DNA of 64,000 nucleotides from an uncultured Bacilli bacterium (GTDB lineage Bacteria; Bacillota_I; Bacilli_A; RF39; UBA660), in assembly GCA_947629395.1 (NCBI GenBank), contig CANRDQ010000001.1:24188-88187 (forward strand), read 5' to 3'. Below the pieces are notes generated by a model. The model worked only from the letters and a program-made list of their open reading frames with translations, searched no databases and was not told where the DNA came from. Made by a program: the position numbers and the translations under genes. Position 1 is the stretch's first letter, and each line of letters starts with the position of its first letter. Positions 26,005-36,196 of this stretch are shown here, piece by piece.

Positions 26005-26760
26005 ATGAAAAAAGGAAAAAGGAATGGCTTTCGTACTCTAATAAAGTTAGTTGTTTGTACAATTCATGTAGTAGTAATAATGATATTAGCCTTTTGTTCA
26101 TTTAGAGTTTATGAAAATGGAGATAAACCTATACATTTATCTAATGCCAAAAAAACAAAACAATATTCATATTTAGAAGTTTCTGAAATGTCTAATAAGA
26201 TTGCTGATTTAGGTAAAGATAAACAAATACATTTTGTTATTGAAAAGACAGAAAATGATAAGTGGTATACTTATTTAGTGGCGATAAAGACAAAAGATGA
26301 ATCTAAATTTAAGGATATGATTGATTATACAGAACAAGAGACGGACAAGGTTCCTGAAAAAGTTCGTTTATATGGATATCCTGCGGAAATAAATAATAAA
26401 ATAAAAGAAGAAACTATTAAAAAAGCTAGTGATTTTTTAGGTAGTTCTGAAGAAAAAAGTAATTTGACAACTAAAAATTTTGAACAATATTTAACAAGTT
26501 TTTATTTAGATACAACTATTGCTCAACATCATGAATTTAATTATGTTATGTTGATTTTAGCTTTAATGATTGTAGTATTAATGATTACTTTAATATTAGT
26601 TATTTTTGATAGAGATAAATTAGTAGATGAAGTAGATAAAATAGCAGAAGAAAGTTTGAAAAAACGACATCGACAAGAAGAAAAAAAGAATAATAAAAAA
26701 GTAAAAGAAGTAAAAAAAGCTTTAAAAGCTGAAAAAAAGAAAAATAAAATGATGAAGTAA
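26005..26760 (+). CDS. Two-pass membrane protein with a basic cytosolic tail
   Basis: A 251-residue protein: basic N-terminus, first membrane segment (about 14-34), an outside domain of about 140 residues, a second membrane segment (about 180-203) and a Lys/Glu-rich coiled-coil-like tail of about 45 residues. The ATG at 26005 follows AAAGGAG. It stands 10 bases before a lipoprotein gene and is likely co-transcribed. No family recognised. Confidence 0.75.
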   Translation: MKKGKRNGFRTLIKLVVCTIHVVVIMILAFCSFRVYENGDKPIHLSNAKKTKQYSYLEVSEMSNKIADLGKDKQIHFVIEKTENDKWYTYLVAIKTKDESKFKDMIDYTEQETDKVPEKVRLYGYPAEINNKIKEETIKKASDFLGSSEEKSNLTTKNFEQYLTSFYLDTTIAQHHEFNYVMLILALMIVVLMITLILVIFDRDKLVDEVDKIAEESLKKRHRQEEKKNNKKVKEVKKALKAEKKKNKMMK

Positions 26761-26770
26761 GGAGTAAGAA

Positions 26771-27238
26771 ATGAAAAAAGGTATTTTATTGGTAGGGATT
26801 ATAATATTATGTTTTATGATAACAGGATGTGGTGAAAAAGAAAAAGCTGTTAAAAATAATAAGGATTTTGTAGCTGTAGCCAAAAAGTTAGGATTTGAAA
26901 CTAAAGATGTTACTAAAGAACAAACTGATGCGCAAAAAGAAATGTTAGATTCAGTTTATATAGCATTCAAAGATGACTTTCAAATAGAATTTTATAAGTT
27001 TAAAACATTAGATATTGCTAAGACAGCATTTTTCAATGGTGAGAAAAAGTTTGATAATGGAAATAGTAATAATTATGTAGAAAATATTGATCATGGTAAG
27101 AATTATGGTTATTTCTATTTAGATATTAAATCACGTTATGGTGTAGTTAGTAGAGTAGGTAAAACTTTATTACTTGCGGATACTACTAGAGATAATCGAG
27201 AAGAAGTTCAAAAGTTTGTAAGAGAAATGGGTTATTAA
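26771..27238 (+). CDS. Small lipoprotein
   Basis: A 155-residue protein with a lipoprotein signal (MKKGILLVGIIILCFMITGC; lipid Cys at about 20) and a soluble domain with alternating Lys/Asp/Phe. GGAG precedes the ATG. No family recognised. Confidence 0.8.
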   Translation: MKKGILLVGIIILCFMITGCGEKEKAVKNNKDFVAVAKKLGFETKDVTKEQTDAQKEMLDSVYIAFKDDFQIEFYKFKTLDIAKTAFFNGEKKFDNGNSNNYVENIDHGKNYGYFYLDIKSRYGVVSRVGKTLLLADTTRDNREEVQKFVREMGY

Positions 27239-27267
27239 AATGATTTAGGTAACTAAATCATTTTTTC
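27238..27267 (+). terminator. Rho-independent terminator
   Basis: Ten-bp stem (aaatgattta / taaatcattt), 6-base loop, T-tail. Confidence 0.85.
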
Positions 27268-27279
27268 ATAGGAGGAAAT

Positions 27280-28167
27280 ATGATTTTAAATGTTAGTGGT
27301 AGAACTGATATTGTTGCATTTTATATGCCATGGTTTTTAAATAGATTAAAAGAAGGCTTTGTAGATGTTAGAAATCCTTTTGTTAAAGAAAATGTTAGTA
27401 GGATTTATTTTGAAGATGTAGATTTATTTATGTTTTGTACGAAAAATCCTATACCTATAGTTAAACATTTAAAAGAAATACAAAAACCAATTATATTTCA
27501 TGTTACTATAACACCATATAATAGAGATTTAGAACCTAATGTGCCATCAAAAAAAGAAATCATTAAAGCTGTAAAAGAAATATCTTCTATTGTTGGTATA
27601 GATAATTTATATGTTAGATATGATCCTATTTTAAAGAATAGTAAATATACAATAGAATATCATAAGAAAGCTTTTAAAAAATTATGTACTTTATTAAATG
27701 GTTATGTTAAAAATATCATTGTATCATTTGTAGATAACTATAAGAATGTAGAAAAAAATAAACAGATTTTAGATTTACAACAATTAACTGAAGAAGATTA
27801 TAAAGAGATAGGATTATCTTTTTCTAAAATTGCTTCAGAAAACAATATGACTGTTCAAACTTGTTTTGAAGAGAAAAACTTATGTGAATATGGTTTTATT
27901 AAAAGGGATTGTTTATCTAAGAACTTGGCTTTTAAAATGACAGGGAAAACTAATTTTAAAACGTGGAAAGCTAGAAAAGGTAGACTTTGTGATTGTGTAG
28001 AAATGGTTGATATAGGAGTTTATAATACTTGTAGACATTTTTGTAAATATTGTTATGCAAATTACGATGAACAAAAGGTTATAGAAAATAGTAAAAAACA
28101 TAATCCTAAGTCAACTATGTTAATTGGACAATTAACTGAAAAAGATAATATAAAAGTACGAAAATAA
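27280..28167 (+). CDS. DUF1848 protein with C-terminal cysteine cluster
   Basis: A 295-residue protein of the DUF1848 type: SGRTDIVAFYMPWFLNRLKEG at the start, FCTKNP, YVRYDPI, then a C-terminal Cys cluster RLCDCVEMVDIG...CRHFCKYCYANY. The CxxxCxxC spacing there is the same as in radical-SAM enzymes, but it sits at the C-terminus. A [4Fe-4S] cluster is likely; the reaction is unknown. Confidence 0.85.
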   Translation: MILNVSGRTDIVAFYMPWFLNRLKEGFVDVRNPFVKENVSRIYFEDVDLFMFCTKNPIPIVKHLKEIQKPIIFHVTITPYNRDLEPNVPSKKEIIKAVKEISSIVGIDNLYVRYDPILKNSKYTIEYHKKAFKKLCTLLNGYVKNIIVSFVDNYKNVEKNKQILDLQQLTEEDYKEIGLSFSKIASENNMTVQTCFEEKNLCEYGFIKRDCLSKNLAFKMTGKTNFKTWKARKGRLCDCVEMVDIGVYNTCRHFCKYCYANYDEQKVIENSKKHNPKSTMLIGQLTEKDNIKVRK

Positions 28168-28220
28168 TATTTAATACTTATTTAGTTTGTATTATACTAT
28201 AATAGTAAGGAGAGAATAGA

Positions 28221-28835
28221 ATGACAAAGAAAGTAAAAGAAAATTGGTATTTATTGATTGGTTTGTTTTCTATTATAATATTTTCAATAATTGCGATTAA
28301 TCTTTTAGAAAGAGATATTTTTCATCTAGATGAATTAGTTTATAACTTTTTAGTTGAAATAAGGACACCATTACTTAATAATTTTTTTAGATTTATTACT
28401 TTATTTGGTAATGGTATACCAATTGTTTGTATCCTGATTGGTTGTGTTATTTTTCTAAAAAATAATAAAGATAGATTTTATTTAGTAATAAATGTTGGTG
28501 TAAGTGCTTTATTAAATTTTATTTTAAAAAGTATATTTTTAAGAGAAAGACCTAATATACTTAGAATAATAGAAGAAGATGGTTATAGTTTTCCATCGGG
28601 GCACGTTATGGTCAGTACAGCTTTTTATGGCTTTTTAATATATCTTGTTTATAAAAAGATTAATAATGTATTAATTAGAAATATAATATGTATACTGCTT
28701 TCTGTGTTAATATTTTTAATTATGTTAAGTAGAATTTATTTAGGGGTGCATTATACTACTGATGTAATAGCGGGATTTTGTTTTTCTATTTTCTACTTGA
28801 TGATATTTATAAAAATTGTGAATTATAAAAAATAA
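28221..28835 (+). CDS. PAP2-family membrane phosphatase
   Basis: A 204-residue polytopic phosphatase. The three signature motifs are present: KSIFLRERP (KX6RP), FPSGHV and SRIYLGVHYTTD (SRX5HX3D). Such enzymes dephosphorylate undecaprenyl pyrophosphate or lipid phosphates at the outer face of the membrane. AAGGAG precedes the ATG. Confidence 0.9.
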   Translation: MTKKVKENWYLLIGLFSIIIFSIIAINLLERDIFHLDELVYNFLVEIRTPLLNNFFRFITLFGNGIPIVCILIGCVIFLKNNKDRFYLVINVGVSALLNFILKSIFLRERPNILRIIEEDGYSFPSGHVMVSTAFYGFLIYLVYKKINNVLIRNIICILLSVLIFLIMLSRIYLGVHYTTDVIAGFCFSIFYLMIFIKIVNYKK

Positions 28836-28919
28836 TTTTCAAGGGGATAGTTGTGTAAATAAATTAATTTTAGTAAAATATTACTGTTAGTATGATTATG
28901 TTAGGAAAGGGAGATAGTC

Positions 28920-31385
28920 ATGTTAGAATTAAGAAAGATTACCAAAATTTATGAAACAGAGAACTTTAAACAAAAAGCTTTAAATAAAGTTAATATTAAT
29001 TTTCGAAAAAATGAATTTGTTTCTATTTTAGGACAAAGTGGAAGTGGAAAGACGACTCTTTTAAATATTATTGGTGGTTTAGATAATTATTCTAAAGGAG
29101 ATTTACTAATTAATGGAGTATCTACAAAACAATATAAAGATAGAGATTGGGATATTTATCGTAATCATAAAGTAGGTTTTATTTTTCAAAGTTATAATTT
29201 AATTGGACATCAAACTGTTTTAGCTAATGTAGAGTTAGCACTTACACTTTCAGGAGTATCAAAAAAAGAAAGAAGACAAAGAGCTAAAAGAGCTTTACGA
29301 GAAGTAGGTTTAGGTGAGCACATAAATAAGAGACCAAATCAACTTTCAGGAGGACAAATGCAAAGGGTGGCAATTGCCCGTGCCTTAATTAATGATCCAG
29401 AAATAATTCTTGCTGATGAACCAACAGGAGCTCTTGATTCTGAAACATCAGTCCAAGTTATGAATATTTTAAAGAAAGTAGCTCAAGATAAATTAGTTAT
29501 TATGGTTACTCATAATCCAGAGCTTGCCAAAGAATATTCAACTCGAATTATTAATCTTAAAGATGGAGAAATAACAGGTGATTCTAATCCATTTGAGGGA
29601 GGAGAAGAAGAGGAGAAAGAAAAGGTTTCTAAAAGACGTCGTAAAAAGAATTCTATGTCCTTTAAAACAGCTTTTGGTCTTTCTTTAAATAATTTAATGA
29701 CTAAAAAAGGAAGAACAATTTTAACAGCTTTTGCGGGAAGTATTGGTATTATAGGAATTGCAGTTATTTTATCAGTATCAACAGGAGTTCAAGAATTCAT
29801 TAATAGAACAGAAGAGGAAACTTTATCTAGTTATCCTTTGACGATAGAGTCTCAGACTTTAGATTTAAGTAGTTTTGTTAGTAATCAAAATAGTGAAAAG
29901 AAGGAATGCCCTAAGAATAAAGTTTGTTCTAGAAGTGTGATGGAGGATGTTTTAAGCGCTACTTCATCTAGTAAAATTACCAATAATCTAGAAGAATTAA
30001 AAAAATATTTAGATAACAATAAAGAAATGGCTAAATCGGTTAATGATATTAAATATCATTATGGATTTGATTTACAAGTATATACTAATAAAGATAAGGA
30101 TAATGTAAAAGTTAATCCTAATACTTTAATGTATACAATGATGGGTCAAGCTAGTGGAACTGATATGAGTTCAATGGCATCTTCACCTATGGCTAGTGCA
30201 TCTAATCAAAATATTTTTACGGAACTTATGGATAATGAAAGATTATTAAAAAGTCAATACGATGTAGTGGCAGGAAAAATGCCTGAAGCTTATAATGAAG
30301 TAGTATTAATTGTTGATGAAGATAATCAATTAGTAGATTATGTAATGTATGTTTTAGGACTTAAAGATCAAAAAGATATTGTTAACTTTAGAAAAGATAT
30401 GATAGAGGGTAAAGAATTTAAGATTAAAGATGTAAGTTTTTCATATAATGATTTATTAAATTTAACTTATAAAGTAGTATTGAATTCTGATATGTATGAA
30501 AAGCAATATGGAGTATGGGTTGATAAAACTAAAGATGCAGACTCTTTACAAGAGTTAATTGATAATGGTATTGAATTAAAAGTAGTAGGAATTTTAAAAC
30601 CTAGTGAAGAAGCAACTACTGCGCAAACTAATGTTATTGGTTATACTAAAGATTTAGTAAATCATATTATTAATGAAAATAATAATAGTGAAATTGCCAA
30701 AGAACAACAAGAAAATAAAAATATTGATGTCTTTACAGGAGAAGAATTTAATGAACTTCAAAATAGTTACGATATGAATCTTCAAAGATTAGGTGTTGCG
30801 AATACATCTAAGCCATCATCTATAGAAATTTATCCTAAGAGTTTTAACGCTAAAGAAAAGATTGAAAAACTTTTAACTGATTATAATGAAAAAGCTAAAA
30901 AAGATGGTAATGAAAAGAACGCTATTACTTATACAGATTATGTGGGAATTATTATGTCAGGAGTAACTTCTATAATTGATGTTATTACTATTGGTTTAAT
31001 TGGTTTTGTAAGTATTTCTTTAATTGTTTCAAGTATTATGATTGCAATAATCACTTATATAAGTGTTCTAGAAAGAACAAAAGAAATTGGTATTTTACGT
31101 GCTATTGGGGCTAGTAAAAAAGATATATCGAGAGTATTTAATGCAGAAACATTTATTGAAGGTTTAATAGCGGGAATATTTGGAATCATTATTACTTTAC
31201 TTATAAATATACCAATTAATATGATTATTAAAAATTATTCTGATATTTCTAATATTGCTACTTTGAATCCAATTGCGGCAATAATCTTAATTTTAATTAG
31301 TGTACTTTTGACTATTATTGCGGGATTTATACCTGCCAAGATTGCAGCTAAAAAAGATCCTGTTGAGTCTCTTAGAACAGAGTAA
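28920..31385 (+). CDS. ABC transporter, ATPase fused to FtsX-type permease (MacB-like)
   Basis: An 821-residue fusion. Residues 1-225 form an ATPase: Walker [10 protein letters not shown], signature [14 protein letters not shown], Walker [14 protein letters not shown] first membrane segment (about 262-285) precedes a large outside domain of about 370 residues, and three more segments (about 685-810) make the FtsX permease ending in [11 protein letters not shown]. The class usually works in mechanotransmission or lipoprotein and antimicrobial-peptide handling. No two-component system lies nearby. Confidence 0.9.
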   Translation: MLELRKITKIYETENFKQKALNKVNINFRKNEFVSILGQSGSGKTTLLNIIGGLDNYSKGDLLINGVSTKQYKDRDWDIYRNHKVGFIFQSYNLIGHQTVLANVELALTLSGVSKKERRQRAKRALREVGLGEHINKRPNQLSGGQMQRVAIARALINDPEIILADEPTGALDSETSVQVMNILKKVAQDKLVIMVTHNPELAKEYSTRIINLKDGEITGDSNPFEGGEEEEKEKVSKRRRKKNSMSFKTAFGLSLNNLMTKKGRTILTAFAGSIGIIGIAVILSVSTGVQEFINRTEEETLSSYPLTIESQTLDLSSFVSNQNSEKKECPKNKVCSRSVMEDVLSATSSSKITNNLEELKKYLDNNKEMAKSVNDIKYHYGFDLQVYTNKDKDNVKVNPNTLMYTMMGQASGTDMSSMASSPMASASNQNIFTELMDNERLLKSQYDVVAGKMPEAYNEVVLIVDEDNQLVDYVMYVLGLKDQKDIVNFRKDMIEGKEFKIKDVSFSYNDLLNLTYKVVLNSDMYEKQYGVWVDKTKDADSLQELIDNGIELKVVGILKPSEEATTAQTNVIGYTKDLVNHIINENNNSEIAKEQQENKNIDVFTGEEFNELQNSYDMNLQRLGVANTSKPSSIEIYPKSFNAKEKIEKLLTDYNEKAKKDGNEKNAITYTDYVGIIMSGVTSIIDVITIGLIGFVSISLIVSSIMIAIITYISVLERTKEIGILRAIGASKKDISRVFNAETFIEGLIAGIFGIIITLLINIPINMIIKNYSDISNIATLNPIAAIILILISVLLTIIAGFIPAKIAAKKDPVESLRTE

Positions 31386-31391
31386 TATAAG

Positions 31392-31419
31392 GAACTAGTA
31401 TTAACTAGTTCTCTTTTAT
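31392..31419 (+). terminator. Rho-independent terminator
   Basis: Perfect 8-bp stem (gaactagt / actagttc), 4-base loop, CTTTT tail. Confidence 0.8.
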
Positions 31420-31495
31420 TATATAGAGTTAAATTTTGAATAAAAATATGTGAAATGATAAAGACTAATATTATTAATTATAGGAATCCTAATAA

Positions 31496-31524
31496 TTGAA
31501 AATACATATAAAAAGTGCTATAAT
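31496..31524 (+). promoter_or_regulatory. Promoter of the Lys-rich membrane protein gene
   Basis: TTGAAA, 17-bp spacer, TATAAT; GAGGTGG and the ATG at 31574 follow. Confidence 0.8.
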
Positions 31525-31573
31525 ATGCTTATAAGATTTGACCTAATATATATCTTAAAAAGAGGTGGTTGTC

Positions 31574-32893
31574 ATGAAAGAAAATGAAGAAACAATCGAA
31601 CATTTAACAAAAGAAGATTTAGAAAAAATCAAAGAAATAAATGAAGAGTCTGAAGATTTAACAGATGAAGAACAAAAACAAGAAGAAGAAAAAGAGAATC
31701 AAAAGAAAGATAAAGATAAGGATAAGAAAAAACAAAAAAATAAAACTGTTAAAAAGAAAGAAACAGTTAAAGAAAAAAATAAAGATAAAAAGGATAAAGA
31801 CAAAAAGAAAGATAAAAGAGATAAAAAGAATAGTACTCGTCCTATAAATGTTACTAATGTAAATCAAAAAAGAACTCCTATTTTATTATGGATACTTATT
31901 ATTATTCTAGTTAGTATAGGAGTTGCGGCAGGAGTATTTTATTATGTTGAAAATGAAAAAGATGTGGATTTTGATAATGAATGGGAAGAAAAATACTATG
32001 AGTTTTTAGCTAATGGTATTATCAAAAAGGGAAAAGATGAAAATGGTAAAACAATAAAAGGTAGTACTGTTTATATGGAAAAGAATCCACAAATGTTTAT
32101 GTTGGAAATACCAAATATGGATAATCCAGTAATGATTACTCAAAGTACTGGTTTTAAAACTAAATATCAGACTAATAGTAATAAAAATATTGATAAGTTA
32201 TTAACTGTTCATAGTATTGATTATAATGGTAATGTAGATTATAAAATATTAAATATGGAAGATTTAGTATTTTTATACAATATTGAACAAGAGGAATATG
32301 GTTGGTATTTATATACTAGAGAGGGTAATGAAGATGTTTATAAAACATTAGAAGGTGTTTTAATATCTAGTAATGTTCAATATAGATATAAGACAGAAGA
32401 GGACTTTGAAAAGAACTTTATTAAAGTTAATGTATCTATTGATAAACAAAGATTAGGTGATAATATATCTGAAAATAGATTAAAAAATATAGTTAAAAAA
32501 GCTAGTGAAAAAATGAAATATCAAGATGATTTAGTTACTGATAAAATCATGGAAGATGTAGAAAAGAAGCTAGATGAATTAAATAAAGTAGAAGAAGATG
32601 AAGATAAGGAAGTAGAAGTTCCAGAACAAAAAGAAGAAAAAGTTGAGGGCTTAACTGCTGGAGATTATGTACTTGCTTATGGAAAATATGTAAATGGATC
32701 TACAGAGATAACATTAAATAAAGATTATTCTTGTAAATATAAAAAAGATAATAATGAAGCTAGTTGTAAATATAAATTAGAGAGTAGTTCTAATGGTTAT
32801 CAAATAGTAGTAACAGTTGATGGAGAAGATTCACCATTTACTTATAATGTAAAAGAAAATAATAAATTTGATAGTTTTAGTTTTCAAGAATAA
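31574..32893 (+). CDS. Single-pass membrane protein with highly charged cytosolic head
   Basis: A 439-residue protein. About 95 N-terminal residues are almost entirely Lys, Glu, Asp and Asn (cytosolic), followed by one membrane segment (about 102-124) and an outside domain of about 310 residues. That domain ends in a small beta-rich module after GLTAGDYVLAYGKYVN, with a Cys pair (SCKYKK...ASCKYK). No enzyme motif. I started at the ATG at 31574 because GAGGTGG covers the in-frame GTG at 31565. Confidence 0.78.
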   Translation: MKENEETIEHLTKEDLEKIKEINEESEDLTDEEQKQEEEKENQKKDKDKDKKKQKNKTVKKKETVKEKNKDKKDKDKKKDKRDKKNSTRPINVTNVNQKRTPILLWILIIILVSIGVAAGVFYYVENEKDVDFDNEWEEKYYEFLANGIIKKGKDENGKTIKGSTVYMEKNPQMFMLEIPNMDNPVMITQSTGFKTKYQTNSNKNIDKLLTVHSIDYNGNVDYKILNMEDLVFLYNIEQEEYGWYLYTREGNEDVYKTLEGVLISSNVQYRYKTEEDFEKNFIKVNVSIDKQRLGDNISENRLKNIVKKASEKMKYQDDLVTDKIMEDVEKKLDELNKVEEDEDKEVEVPEQKEEKVEGLTAGDYVLAYGKYVNGSTEITLNKDYSCKYKKDNNEASCKYKLESSSNGYQIVVTVDGEDSPFTYNVKENNKFDSFSFQE

Positions 32894-32904
32894 AGTTAAA
32901 ATAT

Positions 32905-32930
32905 AAACATCTCAAAAAGAGATGTTTTTT
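32905..32930 (+). terminator. Rho-independent terminator
   Basis: Nine-bp stem (aaacatctc / gagatgttt), A5 loop, T-run. Confidence 0.85.
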
Positions 32931-33040
32931 GTTAAAAACAGATACAAAATATGATAATAATGATATAATAATATTAGGAGAATAGGAAAGGTCAGTAGCT
33001 AGATTGTGGATATATTTATAGGTAGTAAGGATGTGTAAAA

Positions 33041-34897
33041 ATGAGAGAAGATATTTATTGCAGTCTAGACCCAGAATGCAAAAGTCCAGTTGGTGCAGTT
33101 AAAGAAGGAGAACCAGTGGACATTAGTATTCATGTGGATAAAGATAGTAAAGTGGAAGATGCTAAAGTGGTTATATTTCCAATAGATGATTGGGATGGTC
33201 GTGAAGAAATTGATTTAGATCTTTCTAGAACAGATGGTAAGAGAAATTTTTATTCCTGTACTTTTACACCAAAAACACCAAAAGTTTATTTTTATTATTT
33301 CAAAATGAAGATTAATGGTGAATATAAAGAGTTAAGAAGAGGAAAAATGGCTGAAGGTGTTTTTGCAGATAGTAAACAAGAATGTTTTCAGTTAACGACA
33401 TATACTAAAGATATAGCTGTTCCTGATTTTATGAAAGGTGCTATATTTTATCAAATATTTCCAGATAGATTTTATAACTCAGGAGCAGTAAAAGATAATG
33501 TTCCTCAAGATAGAAAGATTCATGAAAATTGGTATGAAAATCCTGATTATTTACCTGATAAAGATGGTTCTATCAAAAATAATGATTTCTTTGGAGGAGA
33601 TATAAAAGGAATTATTGAAAAGTTAGATTATATTAAATCATTAGGAGTTAGTATAATTTATTTAAATCCTATATTTGAATCTCATTCAAATCATAGATAT
33701 GATACCGCAGATTATATGAAGATAGATCCTTTATTAGGAAATGAAGATGACTTTAAATTATTATGTGAAGAAGCTCGTAAACGTGGTATTAGAATAGTAT
33801 TAGATGGTGTATTTAATCATACAGGTGCTGATAGTGTTTATTTTAATAGAAATAATCGTTATGATAGTAATGGGGCTTATAATTCTTATGATAGTCCTTA
33901 TCATGATTGGTATAGTTTTAGTGAGTTCCCTAATAAATATGATTCTTGGTGGGGATTTGAGACTTTACCTAAGTTAAATAAAGATTCAAAAGCTAGTTTA
34001 GAATTTATTAAACAAGTAGTAAAAAAATGGATTGGTGATGGGGCTTCTGGTTTTAGATTTGATGTTGTAGATGAAATCAGCAATGAACGTTTTGCGGATA
34101 TTTCAAAAGCCGTTAAAGAGGAAGTAGTTGATGGAGAACATGCCACAACATTAGGGGAAGTATGGGAAGACTTATCTACAAAAGAAGCATATGGAGAGAG
34201 AAAAACATATTTAACGCATAATACTTTAGATAGCGCTATGAACTATGTTTTTAAAGATGCTTTATTTGAGTTTTTTAGAACTAAAGATGCTGAAGTATTT
34301 TTAGATAAAATCTTAAGAATTATAGAAAATTATCCAAAAGATAATTTAGATGCTATGATGAATATTATTTCAAGTCATGATGTTGAAAGAGCGATTACAG
34401 TTCTTTCTAAAGAACCAGTTAATGGTAGAGATCGTTATTGGCAAGCAGAACATGATTATATGGATAAAGAAACTTATGAAAAGGGAAAGGAAGATTTGAA
34501 ATTAATGTCTGTTATTCAATATTTCTTACCTGGTAATCCATGCTTATATTATGGAGATGAAGCTGGTGTATATGGTTATAAGGATCCTTTCAATAGAAAA
34601 ACTTATCCTTGGGGAAAAGAAGATGAAGAGTTAATAGAATTTTATCAAGATTTAGGAAAGGTAAGAAATGAACATCCATTCTTAAGTGATGCTAATTTTG
34701 AACCAATAATATTCAATGGAGGTACTTGTGTCTTTTCTAGAAATTCTTTAGATAGTAAAGATCAAATAATAGTAGGAGTTAATTTATCTGATAATACTTA
34801 TGATTTAGGAAGATTAAAGCCTAAAGAAGTTCTTTATAGTACAGGAGAAGAAAACTTTGAACTTTCACCACATAAAGCTTTAGTATTAAAAAAATAA
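33041..34897 (+). CDS. GH13 neopullulanase / cyclomaltodextrinase-type glycosidase
   Basis: A 618-residue cytosolic alpha-glucan hydrolase without signal peptide. The N-terminal beta domain resembles CBM34 (about 1-120), followed by the catalytic barrel beginning KGAIFYQIFPDRFYN. GH13 regions are visible: DGVFNHTG, GFRFDVVDE (nucleophile Asp), GEVWED (acid Glu) and SSHDVER (third Asp). Cytosolic members open cyclodextrins or degrade maltodextrins. No sugar transporter is next to it. Confidence 0.9.
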   Translation: MREDIYCSLDPECKSPVGAVKEGEPVDISIHVDKDSKVEDAKVVIFPIDDWDGREEIDLDLSRTDGKRNFYSCTFTPKTPKVYFYYFKMKINGEYKELRRGKMAEGVFADSKQECFQLTTYTKDIAVPDFMKGAIFYQIFPDRFYNSGAVKDNVPQDRKIHENWYENPDYLPDKDGSIKNNDFFGGDIKGIIEKLDYIKSLGVSIIYLNPIFESHSNHRYDTADYMKIDPLLGNEDDFKLLCEEARKRGIRIVLDGVFNHTGADSVYFNRNNRYDSNGAYNSYDSPYHDWYSFSEFPNKYDSWWGFETLPKLNKDSKASLEFIKQVVKKWIGDGASGFRFDVVDEISNERFADISKAVKEEVVDGEHATTLGEVWEDLSTKEAYGERKTYLTHNTLDSAMNYVFKDALFEFFRTKDAEVFLDKILRIIENYPKDNLDAMMNIISSHDVERAITVLSKEPVNGRDRYWQAEHDYMDKETYEKGKEDLKLMSVIQYFLPGNPCLYYGDEAGVYGYKDPFNRKTYPWGKEDEELIEFYQDLGKVRNEHPFLSDANFEPIIFNGGTCVFSRNSLDSKDQIIVGVNLSDNTYDLGRLKPKEVLYSTGEENFELSPHKALVLKK

Positions 34898-34905
34898 GTA
34901 ATATA

Positions 34906-34929
34906 AAAACTGCATTAAGCAGTTTTTTT
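34906..34929 (+). terminator. Rho-independent terminator
   Basis: Eight-bp stem (aaaactgc / gcagtttt), 5-base loop, T-run. Confidence 0.8.
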
Positions 34930-34958
34930 GGTATAATTAATAAGTGGAGGGAAGAGTA

Positions 34959-35621
34959 ATGGTTTTAAAGGATTTAATTAAAGAGTATGATAAACTACAA
35001 AATAAATATGGCGCTCAAGAACTAGATTCTATTTATAATGGTGGATGTGAAGAAAACCCTGATATATGTTTTGTATTTATGAATCCAACAGGAAGAAATA
35101 TTGCCGCTAGTAAAGAATGGAAAGGTTTAAAATCTCCTTGGATAGGGACAAAAAATATTTGGGATTTATTTGTAGAACTAAATTTATTAGATGAAAATAT
35201 TTATCAAAAGATTAAAACTATGAAAGCTAGTGAATGGACTGAAGAATTTGCCCAAGAAGTTTATGATGATGTTAAAAGGCATAGATATTTTATAACTAAT
35301 TTAGGAAAATGTACTCAAATAGATGCTAGGCCACTTCCAGATTCTGTATATAAAGAATATCTTCATTTACTTTATAATGAAATTAATATTATTAAACCTA
35401 AAATTATTATTTTATTTGGTAATCAAGTAAGTAGTATAGTTTTAGGTGAAAAAATATCAGTATCACAAGTTAGAAAGAAATGTTTTGAAAAAGAAATTAA
35501 TGGTCAAAAATATAAGTTTTATTCTGTATATTATCCAATTGGTAATGGGAGATTTAATATAGATAAATCTATAGAAGATATTAAGTGGATTATTGATAAT
35601 GAACTTATGGTGAAAAATTAA
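34959..35621 (+). CDS. Uracil-DNA-glycosylase-like protein
   Basis: A 220-residue protein with the layout of the UDG superfamily: FVFMNPTG at the position of the GExPG water-activating loop, FITNLGKCTQ, IIKPKIIILFGNQ (the typical strand before the active-site half) and YYPIGNGRFN in place of HPS. The substituted motifs suggest a divergent branch whose substrate may not be uracil. The ATG at 34959 follows GGAGGG; an in-frame GTG at 34944 lies upstream of that site. Confidence 0.7.
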   Translation: MVLKDLIKEYDKLQNKYGAQELDSIYNGGCEENPDICFVFMNPTGRNIAASKEWKGLKSPWIGTKNIWDLFVELNLLDENIYQKIKTMKASEWTEEFAQEVYDDVKRHRYFITNLGKCTQIDARPLPDSVYKEYLHLLYNEINIIKPKIIILFGNQVSSIVLGEKISVSQVRKKCFEKEINGQKYKFYSVYYPIGNGRFNIDKSIEDIKWIIDNELMVKN

Positions 35622-35685
35622 AAAGAACAATGTCTGATATGAAATCTTTTTAGAAGTGAATTCAAGTCAGTATTGTTCTTTTCTT
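35621..35685. terminator. Long bidirectional hairpin between converging genes
   Basis: An 11-bp end stem (aaaagaacaat / attgttctttt) with partial extension inward and a large 40-base loop. T-runs flank both sides, so it could end both converging transcripts. Confidence 0.6.
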
Positions 35686-36119
35686 TATAAATATTTTTTT
35701 AATTCTTCTAAACTATTTTCTTGCATAGCTACATATTTTTCAGCTATTTTTTCTACATTTTTATCTACATCTTTATGGTTTAATAGTTTTCTACCTTCAA
35801 TAATTCCCATATTAGTACCTTGAACTAAAAGCTCAGCAATCTTAGAAGTAGAGTGGTCAGTCATAGTTTTCATCTCTATACCATACCAAGTCATGGCTTT
35901 ATTCATATTACTTGTCTCATGAGGTTCTTTGTAACTGTACTCTTTATATAACTCATTTATATCATTACTTATTTCACTATACTTCTTACGTTGTTTTTCT
36001 AGTAAATCTCTAAAGTCATCTTCTTCAACTTTGTCAATAATAAAGTCAATGGCATCCATTCCCATACAAGCACCTTTATTTAATTCATCTAATACATTAA
36101 TATCATTTTTATCTTTCAT
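35685..36119 (-). CDS. Ferritin-like helical-bundle protein (DUF2383-type)
   Basis: A 144-residue all-helical protein. The stretches NKGACMGMDAIDFIIDKVE and the segment around MTDHSTSKIAELLVQGTNMG match small clostridial proteins I recall as DUF2383/ferritin-like. His and Glu residues are spaced as possible metal ligands but no complete ExxH pair is certain. GGAGGAAT precedes the ATG on the minus strand. Confidence 0.65.
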   Translation of the reverse strand: MKDKNDINVLDELNKGACMGMDAIDFIIDKVEEDDFRDLLEKQRKKYSEISNDINELYKEYSYKEPHETSNMNKAMTWYGIEMKTMTDHSTSKIAELLVQGTNMGIIEGRKLLNHKDVDKNVEKIAEKYVAMQENSLEELKKYL

Positions 36120-36167
36120 ATTATTCCTCCTCTAATATTATGGGAATAATATAAATTTTTATACAAA

Positions 36168-36194
36168 AAAAGGTATCACTTAATGATACCTTTT
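36168..36194 (-). terminator. Terminator of the surface-protein gene
   Basis: Eleven-bp stem (aaaaggtatca / tgatacctttt), 5-base loop; the minus strand continues into a T-run. Confidence 0.85.
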
Positions 36195-36196
36195 AT

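Noticed and set aside
27280..28167. Radical-SAM enzyme
   Set aside because: The CxxxCxxC spacing is at the C-terminus and the rest matches DUF1848, not the radical-SAM barrel.
31665..31867. Lys/Arg-rich and Phe-rich open frames on both strands over the charged head of the membrane protein
   Set aside because: They are frame shadows of a low-complexity AAA/GAA/GAT stretch, have no ribosome site and lie within a gene with promoter and terminator.
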